From NCBI GenBank assembly GCA_001604385.1, contig LVBK01000026.1:1-64000 (forward strand): DNA of 64,000 nucleotides, read 5' to 3'. Shown piece after piece: positions 1 to 6,906 of the stretch. The notes beneath the pieces were generated by a model that did not search any database, was not told the origin of the DNA, and worked only from the letters and a program-made list of their open reading frames with translations. This DNA comes from Spirochaetales bacterium Spiro_09. Its GTDB lineage: Bacteria; Spirochaetota; Spirochaetia; Treponematales; Treponemataceae. A program made the translations under genes and the position numbers. How positions within the stretch are numbered: position 1 is the first letter of the stretch; the number at the start of each line of letters is the position of its first letter.

Positions 1-19
1 AGATGTGTATAAGAGACAG
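1..19 (+). other. Tn5/Nextera mosaic-end adapter remnant
   Basis: The first 19 bases read AGATGTGTATAAGAGACAG. This is exactly the Tn5 transposase mosaic end used in Nextera library preparation. It sits at the extreme edge of the sequence, so it is best explained as untrimmed adapter at a contig end. Genomic sequence starts at about position 20, and what lies upstream of it in the real chromosome is unknown. Confidence 0.95.
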
Positions 20-44
20 GTATACAACTTGTCAATGTATTATG

Positions 45-252
45 TACTGCTATCAATATTGTTGATACAGATTATTATCACGCAATTAAGAGAAAAGATG
101 CTTTCTTTCGGTTAAAAACCTTGATCACGAAAACTGCAAGGGCTTGGCTCTGCAGGTTTTTTAAAACTGTTTACACGGGTAAAGAAATAACAATATATAT
201 GCTCTTCATGGTCATGGATAAATCAATTTCTTCAACAATATTGATAGCAGTT
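45..252. repeat. 208-bp element bounded by inverted copies of a dispersed 21-bp repeat
   Basis: Positions 45-68 carry TACTGCTATCAATATTGTTG followed by ATAC. Positions 231-252 carry the reverse complement, with GCAGT as the outer end. The two copies face each other about 160 bp apart, and the AT-rich interior has no convincing gene. The same repeat recurs at 6807, 20067-20130 and 61315-61393. The arrangement resembles a miniature inverted-repeat element. The right copy lies about 110 bp before the xylanase start, so it could also affect that promoter. Confidence 0.7.
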
Positions 253-359
253 ACTATCCCTTAGGAGGAAATTCAACATATACCTTGAGGCTTTTACCCG
301 ATACCACCTCCGAATAATCACTTAGACAATGGCAAGTATATTGTGATGGAGGCTTTGTA

Positions 360-1430
360 ATGATGAAAATGAGCACGTTTGTACTTCGCAGGGGTGTGCC
401 TGCACTGCTCGCAGTGAGTTTATTTTTTTCCTGTGCCCAGGAAGAGGAAATGGAACCGTACGAAAGCGATGGTATAACGCTTGCGGGTTCCTTCGATGAG
501 TACTTTGATATTGGTGCTGCAGTTGCCCTCGGGGTGAACAGTTTTGATTCATTTAATACGTATGAGGACAGCTTGTTGGCCGAGTTTAATTCGTTTACCG
601 CGGAGAATGAAATGAAACCGTCGGTACTTCGAACCGCAACCAAGGGTTTTTCCTGGTCGGCAGCGGATCGTCTGGTCGCGGAAGCAGCTTCCCGGGGAGC
701 CCGTGTTCGTGGTCATGCCCTGGTATGGCACAGCCAGACTCCGGACTGGTTCGCGAAAACCGCAGCGAACAAGGAAGCTGCACGGCAGAACATGAAAGAT
801 CACATAGAGGCTGTTCTGGCCCGGTATGACGAGAATGAAGTGTATTGCTGGGATGTGGTAAACGAAGCTATTTCGGACGGGGGCGATTACCGTAAAACGG
901 ATTCTCCCTGGTATACAATCTATGGTGGCCCTGAATATATCCGCGATGCTTTCCAGTTTGCCCGTGACGCGAATCCTGACGTGCAGCTTTTCTACAATGA
1001 TTACAATATTGTAAATACACCTAAGCAGGACATGATCGTCAAAATGATCGAGGACTTGAATTTGATAGAGGACGGTCTTATAGACGGTGTCGGGATTCAG
1101 GCTCACTGGAATATCAATAATTGGCCAAGCAAGGATACTATCCGGAATACCATAAACCGTTTCGGCGAGATGGGCTTGCGGGTGCACATTACCGAGCTTG
1201 ACCTGACCGGAAGGGAAAGCGAGCAGCCTCTTCTTGCCAACCGGTATAGGGACATATTTGAAGTCTTTATTGAGTGCAGCGAGTATATCGATAGCGTTAC
1301 CTTCTGGGGCGTAGCCGATGACCATACCTGGCTTAACAGTCACCGTGGGTATCCCAATTTCCCCTTTGTGTTTTCAGAGGAACACCAGCGGAAGACCGCC
1401 TATTACTCGATACGCAACCTGGTAGAGTAA
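360..1430 (+). CDS. Endo-1,4-beta-xylanase, glycoside hydrolase family 10, lipoprotein
   Basis: Secreted GH10 enzyme expected to cleave beta-1,4-xylan internally. Residues 1-25 form a lipoprotein signal ending in FFSC, with Cys25 as the likely lipidated residue, so the enzyme should be anchored on the cell surface or in the periplasm. GH10 hallmarks are TAENEMKP near 80-86, RGHALVWHSQTPDW near 117-130, the acid/base Glu169 in WDVVNEA, His249 in QAHW and the nucleophile Glu279 in ITELDL. The 356-residue length fits a single catalytic domain without a carbohydrate-binding module. GGAGG at 348-352 supports the ATG at 360 or 363. No other xylan-degradation genes are in the window. Confidence 0.95.
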   Translation: MMKMSTFVLRRGVPALLAVSLFFSCAQEEEMEPYESDGITLAGSFDEYFDIGAAVALGVNSFDSFNTYEDSLLAEFNSFTAENEMKPSVLRTATKGFSWSAADRLVAEAASRGARVRGHALVWHSQTPDWFAKTAANKEAARQNMKDHIEAVLARYDENEVYCWDVVNEAISDGGDYRKTDSPWYTIYGGPEYIRDAFQFARDANPDVQLFYNDYNIVNTPKQDMIVKMIEDLNLIEDGLIDGVGIQAHWNINNWPSKDTIRNTINRFGEMGLRVHITELDLTGRESEQPLLANRYRDIFEVFIECSEYIDSVTFWGVADDHTWLNSHRGYPNFPFVFSEEHQRKTAYYSIRNLVE

Positions 1431-1550
1431 AGCTTGCTGGCTGCGGGCACACAGTCATTGCGGTTGTGTGCTCAAGCCCTTTCTTGTACTGAAAATAAAG
1501 CCGCTGAAGTATCCGTAAAAAAAAACTCGATAAAAAAATAACTAATCCTA

Positions 1551-1580
1551 TTGACCTGCTGGGAATAGGGCAATTATATT
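1551..1580 (+). promoter_or_regulatory. Sigma-70-type promoter of the secreted-protein gene
   Basis: TTGACC at 1551-1556 and TATATT at 1575-1580 are separated by 18 bases. They lie about 40 bases before the ATG at 1620. A strong ribosome-binding site, GAGGAGG, occupies 1605-1611. Confidence 0.6.
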
Positions 1581-1619
1581 TACTGTATACATTTTCTCTG
1601 AGCTGAGGAGGCTTTATTC

Positions 1620-2285
1620 ATGACTTCACTGAAAAAAATTGCTGCTGCGGCAGTTGTTCTCGCGCTCGTTGCACCTGCCTTATTCGCACAGAACGCGAAA
1701 ATTGATTTTCGCCTGAATCTGGCTGCAGATGATGGTAAGAACTTTTTTAACTGGTCAGCGGGTAGCAAGGTTGTTCGCGACCGTTTTGATGCGGCTACAG
1801 GCGCTTCCGTGGCAGAAAGCACCTACGGATTCGATGTGGTGCGCTATGACAGTGCGGATACAAAAAAACTGACGCTTCCCGGTGGATTGCGCGGTCTGTT
1901 GCTGTTTCCGGTATCAAACGCGGGAATTGCAAAAGGCGACAATCTGACAGTAACCGCTGAAGGAAAGACCGTAACCGTACGTTATGTTCACCGCGGTGTA
2001 GCCTATGAACTGGTTACCGATAACCGCGGCCGCTTTGATGTGGCAACCGGTGCGAAGATGGCTCGAGGCCTTGCCGACAATGTTGGCGGAAAATTCGTGC
2101 TGAAAGCTGAATTCGTCAAATCCGGCGGGAATCCCGAGAATATGGCTGACCTTGACTGGTCGAAAATTACTCTTGTCCCCGATACTGCTGACAGTGCGGC
2201 AAGCAGAAAGTACAGCGGAACGCTTGCGTTTGCCTTTGCAAAAGATGTCCTGACCATCAAGGGTGATCTTAAAGAGGTCAAGTAA
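1620..2285 (+). CDS. Secreted protein of unknown function
   Basis: I do not recognise a family. The first 23 residues are a clear signal peptide (charged start, a run of Ala/Val/Leu, then ALFA), with probable cleavage before QNAKIDF. The mature part is about 198 residues with alternating hydrophobic and polar stretches, suggesting a beta-rich extracytoplasmic fold. It has no Cys and no lipobox. The gene has its own promoter (1551-1580), a strong GAGGAGG site and a strong terminator straight after it, so it is a monocistronic unit and may be well expressed. It could be a periplasmic or surface structural protein. Confidence 0.8.
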   Translation: MTSLKKIAAAAVVLALVAPALFAQNAKIDFRLNLAADDGKNFFNWSAGSKVVRDRFDAATGASVAESTYGFDVVRYDSADTKKLTLPGGLRGLLLFPVSNAGIAKGDNLTVTAEGKTVTVRYVHRGVAYELVTDNRGRFDVATGAKMARGLADNVGGKFVLKAEFVKSGGNPENMADLDWSKITLVPDTADSAASRKYSGTLAFAFAKDVLTIKGDLKEVK

Positions 2286-2310
2286 GACAGGTTTTTCTGA
2301 ATAACCGAAA

Positions 2311-2338
2311 AGCCCGCGCAACGCGCGGGCTTTTTTTT
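2311..2338. terminator. Strong bidirectional intrinsic terminator
   Basis: A 9-bp GC-rich stem (AGCCCGCGC at 2311-2319, GCGCGGGCT at 2323-2331) with a 3-base loop is followed by a run of T on the plus strand. A shorter A run on the other side gives weaker termination for the minus-strand transporter operon that ends at 2352. Confidence 0.9.
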
Positions 2339-2351
2339 ATGAAGGCTTCCC

Positions 2352-3155
2352 TCAGAGGGGGCCGGTATTGAGAAGGAGCTGGTCGTTCGCCAGTTCACGC
2401 TTTTTTATGTCCCTGAAGCGTTGTACGACCGCATCAATCGTTAATTGCGATTTTTCATTGCCGCTCACATCCATCACCATGTTTCCGCTATCCATCATCA
2501 AAAGTCGGGTTCCGTACTGGAGTGCATGCTGCATGTTGTGAGTAATCATCATAACGGTCAATTTGTATCGTTCGGCGAATTTTTGTGTCAGATTCATGAC
2601 AATTTCCGCATTTCTCGGGTCAAGGGCCGCGGTATGTTCGTCAAGAAGCAGTATGTCGGGTTCCGATAACACCGCCATGAGCAATGTCAGGGCCTGACGC
2701 TGTCCACCGGAGAATAATTCGACATTATCTGACAGACGATGCTCCAGTCCCATGTCCAGTTCGCTCAGCCGCTCGCGGAAATAGTTCCGCAAGGAATTAT
2801 TCAAACTGATTTTGAGCGACTTATAGCCCTTTCGATGGCACAAAACCATGTTGTCTTCCAGACTCATTTTTCCGGCTGTTCCGATGAGGGGATTCTGGAA
2901 AATCCGCCCGATATAGCGGGCCCGTTTGTATTCGGGACTGCGTGTGACGTCGATCCCCCGAATGACAATACGTCCTTCCGTCGGAATATAGGTGCCCGCG
3001 ATCGCGTTGTAGAGGGTGGTTTTACCCGCTCCGTTCGAGCCGATGACCGTGACGAATTCTCCGTTTGTCACTGTCAGATTGACACCATCAAGGGCTCTGT
3101 TTTCATCGCTGGTACCGGCGTTGAACGTCATGCCCAGATTTTCAACCGTCATCAT
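2352..3155 (-). CDS. ABC transporter ATP-binding protein (ABC_sub_bind-type importer)
   Basis: ATPase that powers the importer encoded with the two upstream genes. Of its 267 residues, Walker A is GSNGAGKTT at 39-47, the Q-loop Gln is near 87, the signature FSGGQ is at 148-152, Walker B with the catalytic Glu is ILLLDEHTAALDP at 168-180, and the switch His is in MMITHNM. It overlaps the permease gene by ATGA (3152-3155), indicating translational coupling. The three-gene arrangement matches importers whose binding protein is of the ABC_sub_bind type, such as the TrpXYZ-type tryptophan importers of streptococci. The substrate cannot be read from the ATPase itself. Confidence 0.92.
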   Translation of the reverse strand: MMTVENLGMTFNAGTSDENRALDGVNLTVTNGEFVTVIGSNGAGKTTLYNAIAGTYIPTEGRIVIRGIDVTRSPEYKRARYIGRIFQNPLIGTAGKMSLEDNMVLCHRKGYKSLKISLNNSLRNYFRERLSELDMGLEHRLSDNVELFSGGQRQALTLLMAVLSEPDILLLDEHTAALDPRNAEIVMNLTQKFAERYKLTVMMITHNMQHALQYGTRLLMMDSGNMVMDVSGNEKSQLTIDAVVQRFRDIKKRELANDQLLLNTGPL

Positions 3156-4060
3156 GTTGACCCCCGTTTCCGCGTGAAGAAGGTGCCATTGCCGTATTTC
3201 GAGATGATCAGGCAGCTGACGATAAGGATGCCGGTGATGAGCTTGAGATCGTTCGCGGTTAACTGAACGAGGTATCCGTATTGACGGCCGGCAAACATGA
3301 TTGCCCGATATAAAATCGAACCGAGAACGACGCGGAAGGTTAACAGTCCTATCCGGTTCGATCTGAGCAAAAACTCGCCGATCATAACCGATGCAAGACC
3401 CGCTACCGCTGTTCCAGTTCCGGCGTTGACATCGGCAAAACCCTGATACATGGCGGCAAGGGCGCCTGAAATGCCAACCAGACCGTTTGCAAGGCTTATC
3501 CCGATCAATTTGACCAGTTCAGGGTTCATTCCCTGGGAGGTGACCATCTGGGGGTTGGAACCGAGGGCTCCCAATGTGATTCCGAAGTCCGTATGGAAAA
3601 ACAGGATGATCAATACCAGTGCTATTGCGGTGAATACCAGCAAGAAAGCCAGAATCGCGTATTCGGTGGAGAGAATCCCTTCCATGCGGGCCGCGATTTG
3701 ACGGAACAGCGTGTCTACGCGCAACAATGATACATTTGCCTTGTTGCCCATAATACGCAAGTTGATCGAATACAGCATTGTCATGGTTAGAATTCCTGCA
3801 AGCAGTCCGGGAATCTTCAGTTTTGAGTGGATAACTGCGGTAACCGCGCCCGCTGCTGCCCCCGCAAGAAAGGCTGCTCCCATCGCCAGGAAGGGATTGA
3901 CCCCCGCAATCAATAGCATGGCCATGACTGCCGAGCCGAGCGGAAAGGAGCCGTCAACCGTCAGGTCGGCGAAGTCCAGTACACGAAAGGTGATAAAAAC
4001 AGCGAGGGCCATGATGGCGAACACCAGGCCCTCGATAAGTATGCCCTGTATCATGGGCAC
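3152..4060 (-). CDS. ABC transporter permease (ABC_sub_bind-type importer)
   Basis: Inner-membrane permease of 302 residues with many hydrophobic segments across its length. It belongs to the branched-chain/ribose-like permease superfamily, in the subgroup paired with ABC_sub_bind proteins. The start appears to be GTG at 4060, with AGGA six bases upstream. An ATG at 4054 is a weaker alternative. It lies 14 bases after the binding-protein gene and overlaps the ATPase gene by four bases, so the three genes form one transcript. The same TrpXYZ-type or other aromatic/aliphatic amine specificity is possible. Confidence 0.88.
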   Translation of the reverse strand: MPMIQGILIEGLVFAIMALAVFITFRVLDFADLTVDGSFPLGSAVMAMLLIAGVNPFLAMGAAFLAGAAAGAVTAVIHSKLKIPGLLAGILTMTMLYSINLRIMGNKANVSLLRVDTLFRQIAARMEGILSTEYAILAFLLVFTAIALVLIILFFHTDFGITLGALGSNPQMVTSQGMNPELVKLIGISLANGLVGISGALAAMYQGFADVNAGTGTAVAGLASVMIGEFLLRSNRIGLLTFRVVLGSILYRAIMFAGRQYGYLVQLTANDLKLITGILIVSCLIISKYGNGTFFTRKRGST

Positions 4061-4074
4061 AGTATATCCTGTTG

Positions 4075-5076
4075 TTATTTAGTGGTCAATTTCCCGTTTT
4101 CGATAATTTTGTTTGCGCTGGCAATAAGGTCAGCAGGCAGCGTGATTCCGCAAATCTTTGCGACATCAAGATCAAGAACCAGATCAAGTTCGGAGGGATC
4201 CGTCAGGAACTTGACCGGCATGGATTCGGGTTTTTTACCGGCAAGTACCTCGGCGACCAGCTTTCCTGTTGCCCGTCCAGCCTTATAATAATCGAATCCG
4301 CTTGCGATCAGCGCGCCTCCCTCGGCAGCGCTGGTGGTGTCGGAAGAGAACAGCGGCTTTTTATTGGCGAGCGTAACTTCAACTAGCGCGGGAAGGGCTG
4401 AATATACCGTGTTGTCGGTCGTCAGGTAGATTCCGTCAACCCGCTTGATAATTGCCTCGGTAGCCTGTTTCACTTCTGACGAGTTGTTGATGGACTGAAC
4501 AATCAGAGATATTGAAAGCTCTTTGCACGCTTTCTCGATTTCCGCAAGTGAAGCCGCCGAGTTTGCCTCGGAACTGGTATAGATGTGGCCAAGGGTTTTT
4601 ATTCCTGCAACTTTCTTGAACAATGCGAGATGGGCATAAATATCTGTTTTGTCGGAAAGACCGGTAACATTTCCCGAACCCCGGTCAAGGGAGGTAACCA
4701 GGCCAGCCGCTATGGGGTCTGTCACAACGGAAAAAATGACCGGAATGTCTTTGACGCTGTTCGCTGCGGCAACGGCAGTCGGGGTCGCAATGGCAACGAT
4801 GGCGTTTACCCGGTCACGGCGGAACTTGCTTGCAATTTGCGTAGCCGTATTGACGTCACCATTGGCGTTCTGTAAATCATAGCGCGCGACAATTCCCTGT
4901 TCGGTCAGTTCATCCTGAATCCCCTTTTCGACGGCATCAAGGGCGGGATGTGCAACTATTTTTGAGATGCCGATAACCGGATTCCCTGTTGTTTGTGTAT
5001 CTTTCGCACCGCCGGCAAAAACTGTAGCAGCACAAACGGCTGAAATCAGGATAGCCGCAATTCTTGATAATTTCAT
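4075..5076 (-). CDS. ABC transporter substrate-binding protein, ABC_sub_bind family
   Basis: Periplasmic binding protein of 333 residues and first gene of the importer operon. A signal peptide (MKLSRIAAIL onward) ends in VFAGGAKD, and the start of the mature protein has the family pattern IGISKIVAHPALDAVEKGI. The related streptococcal protein TrpX binds tryptophan. The start was set at 5076 because AAGGAG lies just upstream there. A longer frame reaching 5235 would run into the tRNA-Leu gene. A 26-bp perfect palindrome sits immediately upstream of the ribosome-binding site, so expression is probably repressor controlled. The nearby trpR makes a tryptophan link plausible but unproven. Confidence 0.9.
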   Translation of the reverse strand: MKLSRIAAILISAVCAATVFAGGAKDTQTTGNPVIGISKIVAHPALDAVEKGIQDELTEQGIVARYDLQNANGDVNTATQIASKFRRDRVNAIVAIATPTAVAAANSVKDIPVIFSVVTDPIAAGLVTSLDRGSGNVTGLSDKTDIYAHLALFKKVAGIKTLGHIYTSSEANSAASLAEIEKACKELSISLIVQSINNSSEVKQATEAIIKRVDGIYLTTDNTVYSALPALVEVTLANKKPLFSSDTTSAAEGGALIASGFDYYKAGRATGKLVAEVLAGKKPESMPVKFLTDPSELDLVLDLDVAKICGITLPADLIASANKIIENGKLTTK

Positions 5077-5087
5077 TGTATAGCTCC

Positions 5088-5113
5088 TTTTGTTACTATG
5101 CATAGTAACAAAA
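5088..5113. promoter_or_regulatory. 26-bp perfect palindrome, probable repressor operator of the ABC importer
   Basis: The core GTTACTATGCATAGTAAC (5092-5109) is flanked by TTTT and AAAA, giving a 26-bp perfect palindrome. It begins 12 bases upstream of the binding-protein start, directly before the ribosome-binding site. The arms ACTA and TAGT recall the TrpR operator, but the centre is 4 bases instead of the 6 of the E. coli site. With trpR at 6485, TrpR is the leading candidate. A different repressor is possible. Confidence 0.65.
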
Positions 5114-5192
5114 TCAATAATAGAGTAGCATTCACAAACTGTCAAGCTGTACAAACTGTTTATGGGGGATTTTTCGGGAAGTAAAAGAAACA

Positions 5193-5278
5193 TGCCGGGG
5201 ACCGGGCTTGAACCGGCACGACCGTTTCGGGTCAAGGGATTTTAAGTCCCTGGTGTCTACCAATTCCACCACCCCGGC
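5193..5278 (-). tRNA. tRNA-Leu (anticodon UAA)
   Basis: On the minus strand the sequence folds as a class II tRNA. The acceptor arm is GCCGGGG paired with CCCCGGC plus discriminator A, the D-arm contains TGGTAGACAC, and the anticodon stem AGGGA/TCCCT carries a CTTAAAA loop (anticodon TAA). The variable arm is long and the T-loop is TTCAAGC. The 3' CCA is not encoded. Length is 86 nt. Confidence 0.95.
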
Positions 5279-5319
5279 AGTTTATGTTATAGTAGCGTAA
5301 TAAGTTGCGGAGGTCAATA

Positions 5320-6213
5320 ATGTATAGCGACACTCATTGCCACCTGTCTCATATCAAAGACCGTGGCGTTGATCTGACTGCCCTTTTTGGCGATATGATC
5401 AGGGAGGGATTTCGGTTTGTTCTCGATATCGGAACCAAACCGGGTGATTTTTCCCGCCGCCTGGAAGCTGTTTCGGAAGCCTGCGCCCGTCTGTCAGATG
5501 CCACTATCCCCGATTTTTTTCATATGTCCTGCGGTATTTGGCCCGATGCACGCTTTATTGCCGACCGGATGGAATCGGTAAAGATATTATCTGATGATAT
5601 TGCCCTGATGCTTGAATTCGCGCGGAGCAGAAGCGGATATGCGGCGGTCGGGGAATGCGGTCTGGACCGATACTGGAACGGGCCGGCTGCTCCTGGCCGG
5701 AATAACTGCGGCCCGCAGTCCGAGGATGGTCCGGGGACTGTCGATATTGCGGGTGAGGAAGAACTTTTTTCCATGCAGCTTGAGCTTGCCTCGCGAACAG
5801 GTTTGGCCATAATTGTTCATTCGCGGGAGTCCTTTGAACCGACAGTCTCTCTGATAAAAAACGCCTCGAACAACCGTGGCGTCATTCATTGCTGGGCCTA
5901 TGGAATTCCCGAAGCGAGAGCCTTTCTGGATTTAGGATACAGCATATCCTTTCCGGGTACGGTTACCTGGGGAAAACGGGAAAGCGATCGGGAAGAGATT
6001 GCCGGTCTTTTACGTTATATTCCGCGTGACCGGCTCTTGCTTGAAACCGACGGACCCCATCTTGCGCCGGTCCCTTATCGGGGACAGACCAATACGCCCT
6101 TGTTGATACGCGAAACCTATGCGGTCGCGGCTCAGATGCTCGGTATGGATGCCGCCTCTCTTGCTGACCTGGTAACCGCTAACGCGAAAGCTCTTTTTGC
6201 CATTCCGCAATAA
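5320..6213 (+). CDS. TatD family metal-dependent deoxyribonuclease
   Basis: TatD-type hydrolase of 297 residues, a TIM-barrel metalloenzyme family with DNase or exonuclease activity in DNA repair or quality control. Family signatures are DTHCH near the start (metal ligands His6 and His8), GECGLD with the bridging Glu, VHSRES and HCWAYG with later His ligands, and LLETDGPHL near the C-terminus. An insert of roughly 25 residues follows GECGLD and is longer than usual. ATG at 5320 is preferred because GGAGG at 5309-5313 is seven bases upstream. The upstream TTG at 5305 lacks one. The 3' end overlaps a convergent small gene by 35 bases. Confidence 0.92.
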   Translation: MYSDTHCHLSHIKDRGVDLTALFGDMIREGFRFVLDIGTKPGDFSRRLEAVSEACARLSDATIPDFFHMSCGIWPDARFIADRMESVKILSDDIALMLEFARSRSGYAAVGECGLDRYWNGPAAPGRNNCGPQSEDGPGTVDIAGEEELFSMQLELASRTGLAIIVHSRESFEPTVSLIKNASNNRGVIHCWAYGIPEARAFLDLGYSISFPGTVTWGKRESDREEIAGLLRYIPRDRLLLETDGPHLAPVPYRGQTNTPLLIRETYAVAAQMLGMDAASLADLVTANAKALFAIPQ

Positions 6214-6433
6214 AGTATTCGTGGGCGGCTACCGTCGCCGCGATTGCGGTTTCAAAAACCCTTCCGCGTCCATCCCAGTCCTGTTCAGCGAAAATATACA
6301 GGTGCTTCAATAAGCCCTGTATCTGGTCTATGGTTAATGAGGGGTCGTTTTGCCGTCTTCGTTCAAGCCCTCTCAATTCATCATCGAAAACTTGCCGGTA
6401 CTTATCGTCCAGCCATTGTGTAGATTGGTTCAT
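6179..6433 (-). CDS. Small hypothetical protein, convergent with tatD
   Basis: An 84-residue frame with no family I recognise. It is rich in charged and aromatic residues (WLDDKYRQ, RGLERRRQ, WDGRGRVFETAI) and predicted helical and cytoplasmic, without a signal or membrane segment. Its last 35 bases overlap the end of tatD on the other strand. The AAGGG upstream is only two bases from the ATG, so the translation signal is weak. Balanced amino acid composition and the lack of another gene in 6214-6433 favour it being real, with moderate confidence. Confidence 0.5.
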   Translation of the reverse strand: MNQSTQWLDDKYRQVFDDELRGLERRRQNDPSLTIDQIQGLLKHLYIFAEQDWDGRGRVFETAIAATVAAHEYFIAEWQKELSR

Positions 6434-6484
6434 CGCCCTTGAATGTAGTGGTTTTTTTCAGTCCGTTCAAGTATACTGATTCTC

Positions 6485-6799
6485 ATGATAGAAACAGATC
6501 AAACCGAAGAAGCCGGAAAAATCGTAGAAAACGCATTTTCCGAACTGTGTGCGGCCCTGGCCGCCGCCGATGATCCCGCCCTGATCGGCGAGTTTCTGGA
6601 ATGCCTCTTGACCCCAAGTGAAAAGCATGAGGTTTCAACCCGGTGGGCTCTGGTCAGGGAAATAGACAAAGGCGTTACCCAACGGGAAATAGCCCGGAAA
6701 ATGGGCTTGAGTCTGTGCAAGATTACGCGGGGGTCCCGCGAGCTGAAAAAGGATGATTCTCCGTTCAGGAAGATGCTTCATTTGGGCGAGGAAGGTTGA
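6485..6799 (+). CDS. trpR: Trp repressor (TrpR family)
   Basis: Transcriptional repressor of 104 residues that in E. coli binds operators when loaded with L-tryptophan. The whole protein aligns with TrpR. LLTPSEKHEVSTRWALV contains the equivalents of the tryptophan-contacting Thr (Thr43) and Arg (Arg53). GVTQREIARKMGLS forms the helix-turn-helix, and ITRGSRELK includes the second ligand Arg (Arg82). Retention of these residues argues for true corepressor binding. A TATACT box at 6472-6477 sits seven bases before the ATG with no ribosome-binding site, so the mRNA is probably leaderless. The likely target is the importer palindrome at 5088-5113. Confidence 0.88.
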   Translation: MIETDQTEEAGKIVENAFSELCAALAAADDPALIGEFLECLLTPSEKHEVSTRWALVREIDKGVTQREIARKMGLSLCKITRGSRELKKDDSPFRKMLHLGEEG

Positions 6800-6806
6800 C
6801 CGTATG

Positions 6807-6830
6807 TACTGCTATCAATATTGTTGAAAC
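6807..6830 (+). repeat. Solo copy of the dispersed 21-bp repeat
   Basis: TACTGCTATCAATATTGTTG at 6807-6826, followed by AAAC, begins eight bases after the trpR stop. No facing partner is visible nearby, unlike the other three loci. It could be a decayed element or a single-ended insertion. Confidence 0.75.
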
Positions 6831-6851
6831 TTCCCATATCATCCGGAAAAT

Positions 6852-6890
6852 AAAAAAAAAGCCGCCAACTGGCGGCCTTTAGATTTTTAT
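6852..6890. terminator. Bidirectional intrinsic terminator between trpR and the ankyrin gene
   Basis: Stem GCCGCC/GGCGGC (6861-6876) with an AACT loop. The nine A bases at 6852-6860 form a T run for minus-strand transcripts leaving the ankyrin gene. On the plus side the T-rich CTTTAGATTTTT serves trpR. Confidence 0.85.
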
Positions 6891-6906
6891 ACGTAACGGA
6901 TCCTGC

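Noticed and set aside
549-1343. Long antisense reading frame within the xylanase gene
   Set aside because: Shadow frame on the opposite strand of a well-supported GH10 gene. It has no ribosome-binding site or recognisable domain.
5077-5235. Extended start of the ABC binding protein
   Set aside because: The extra 53 codons run through the operator palindrome and into the tRNA-Leu gene. The start at 5076 has a good ribosome-binding site and a proper signal peptide.
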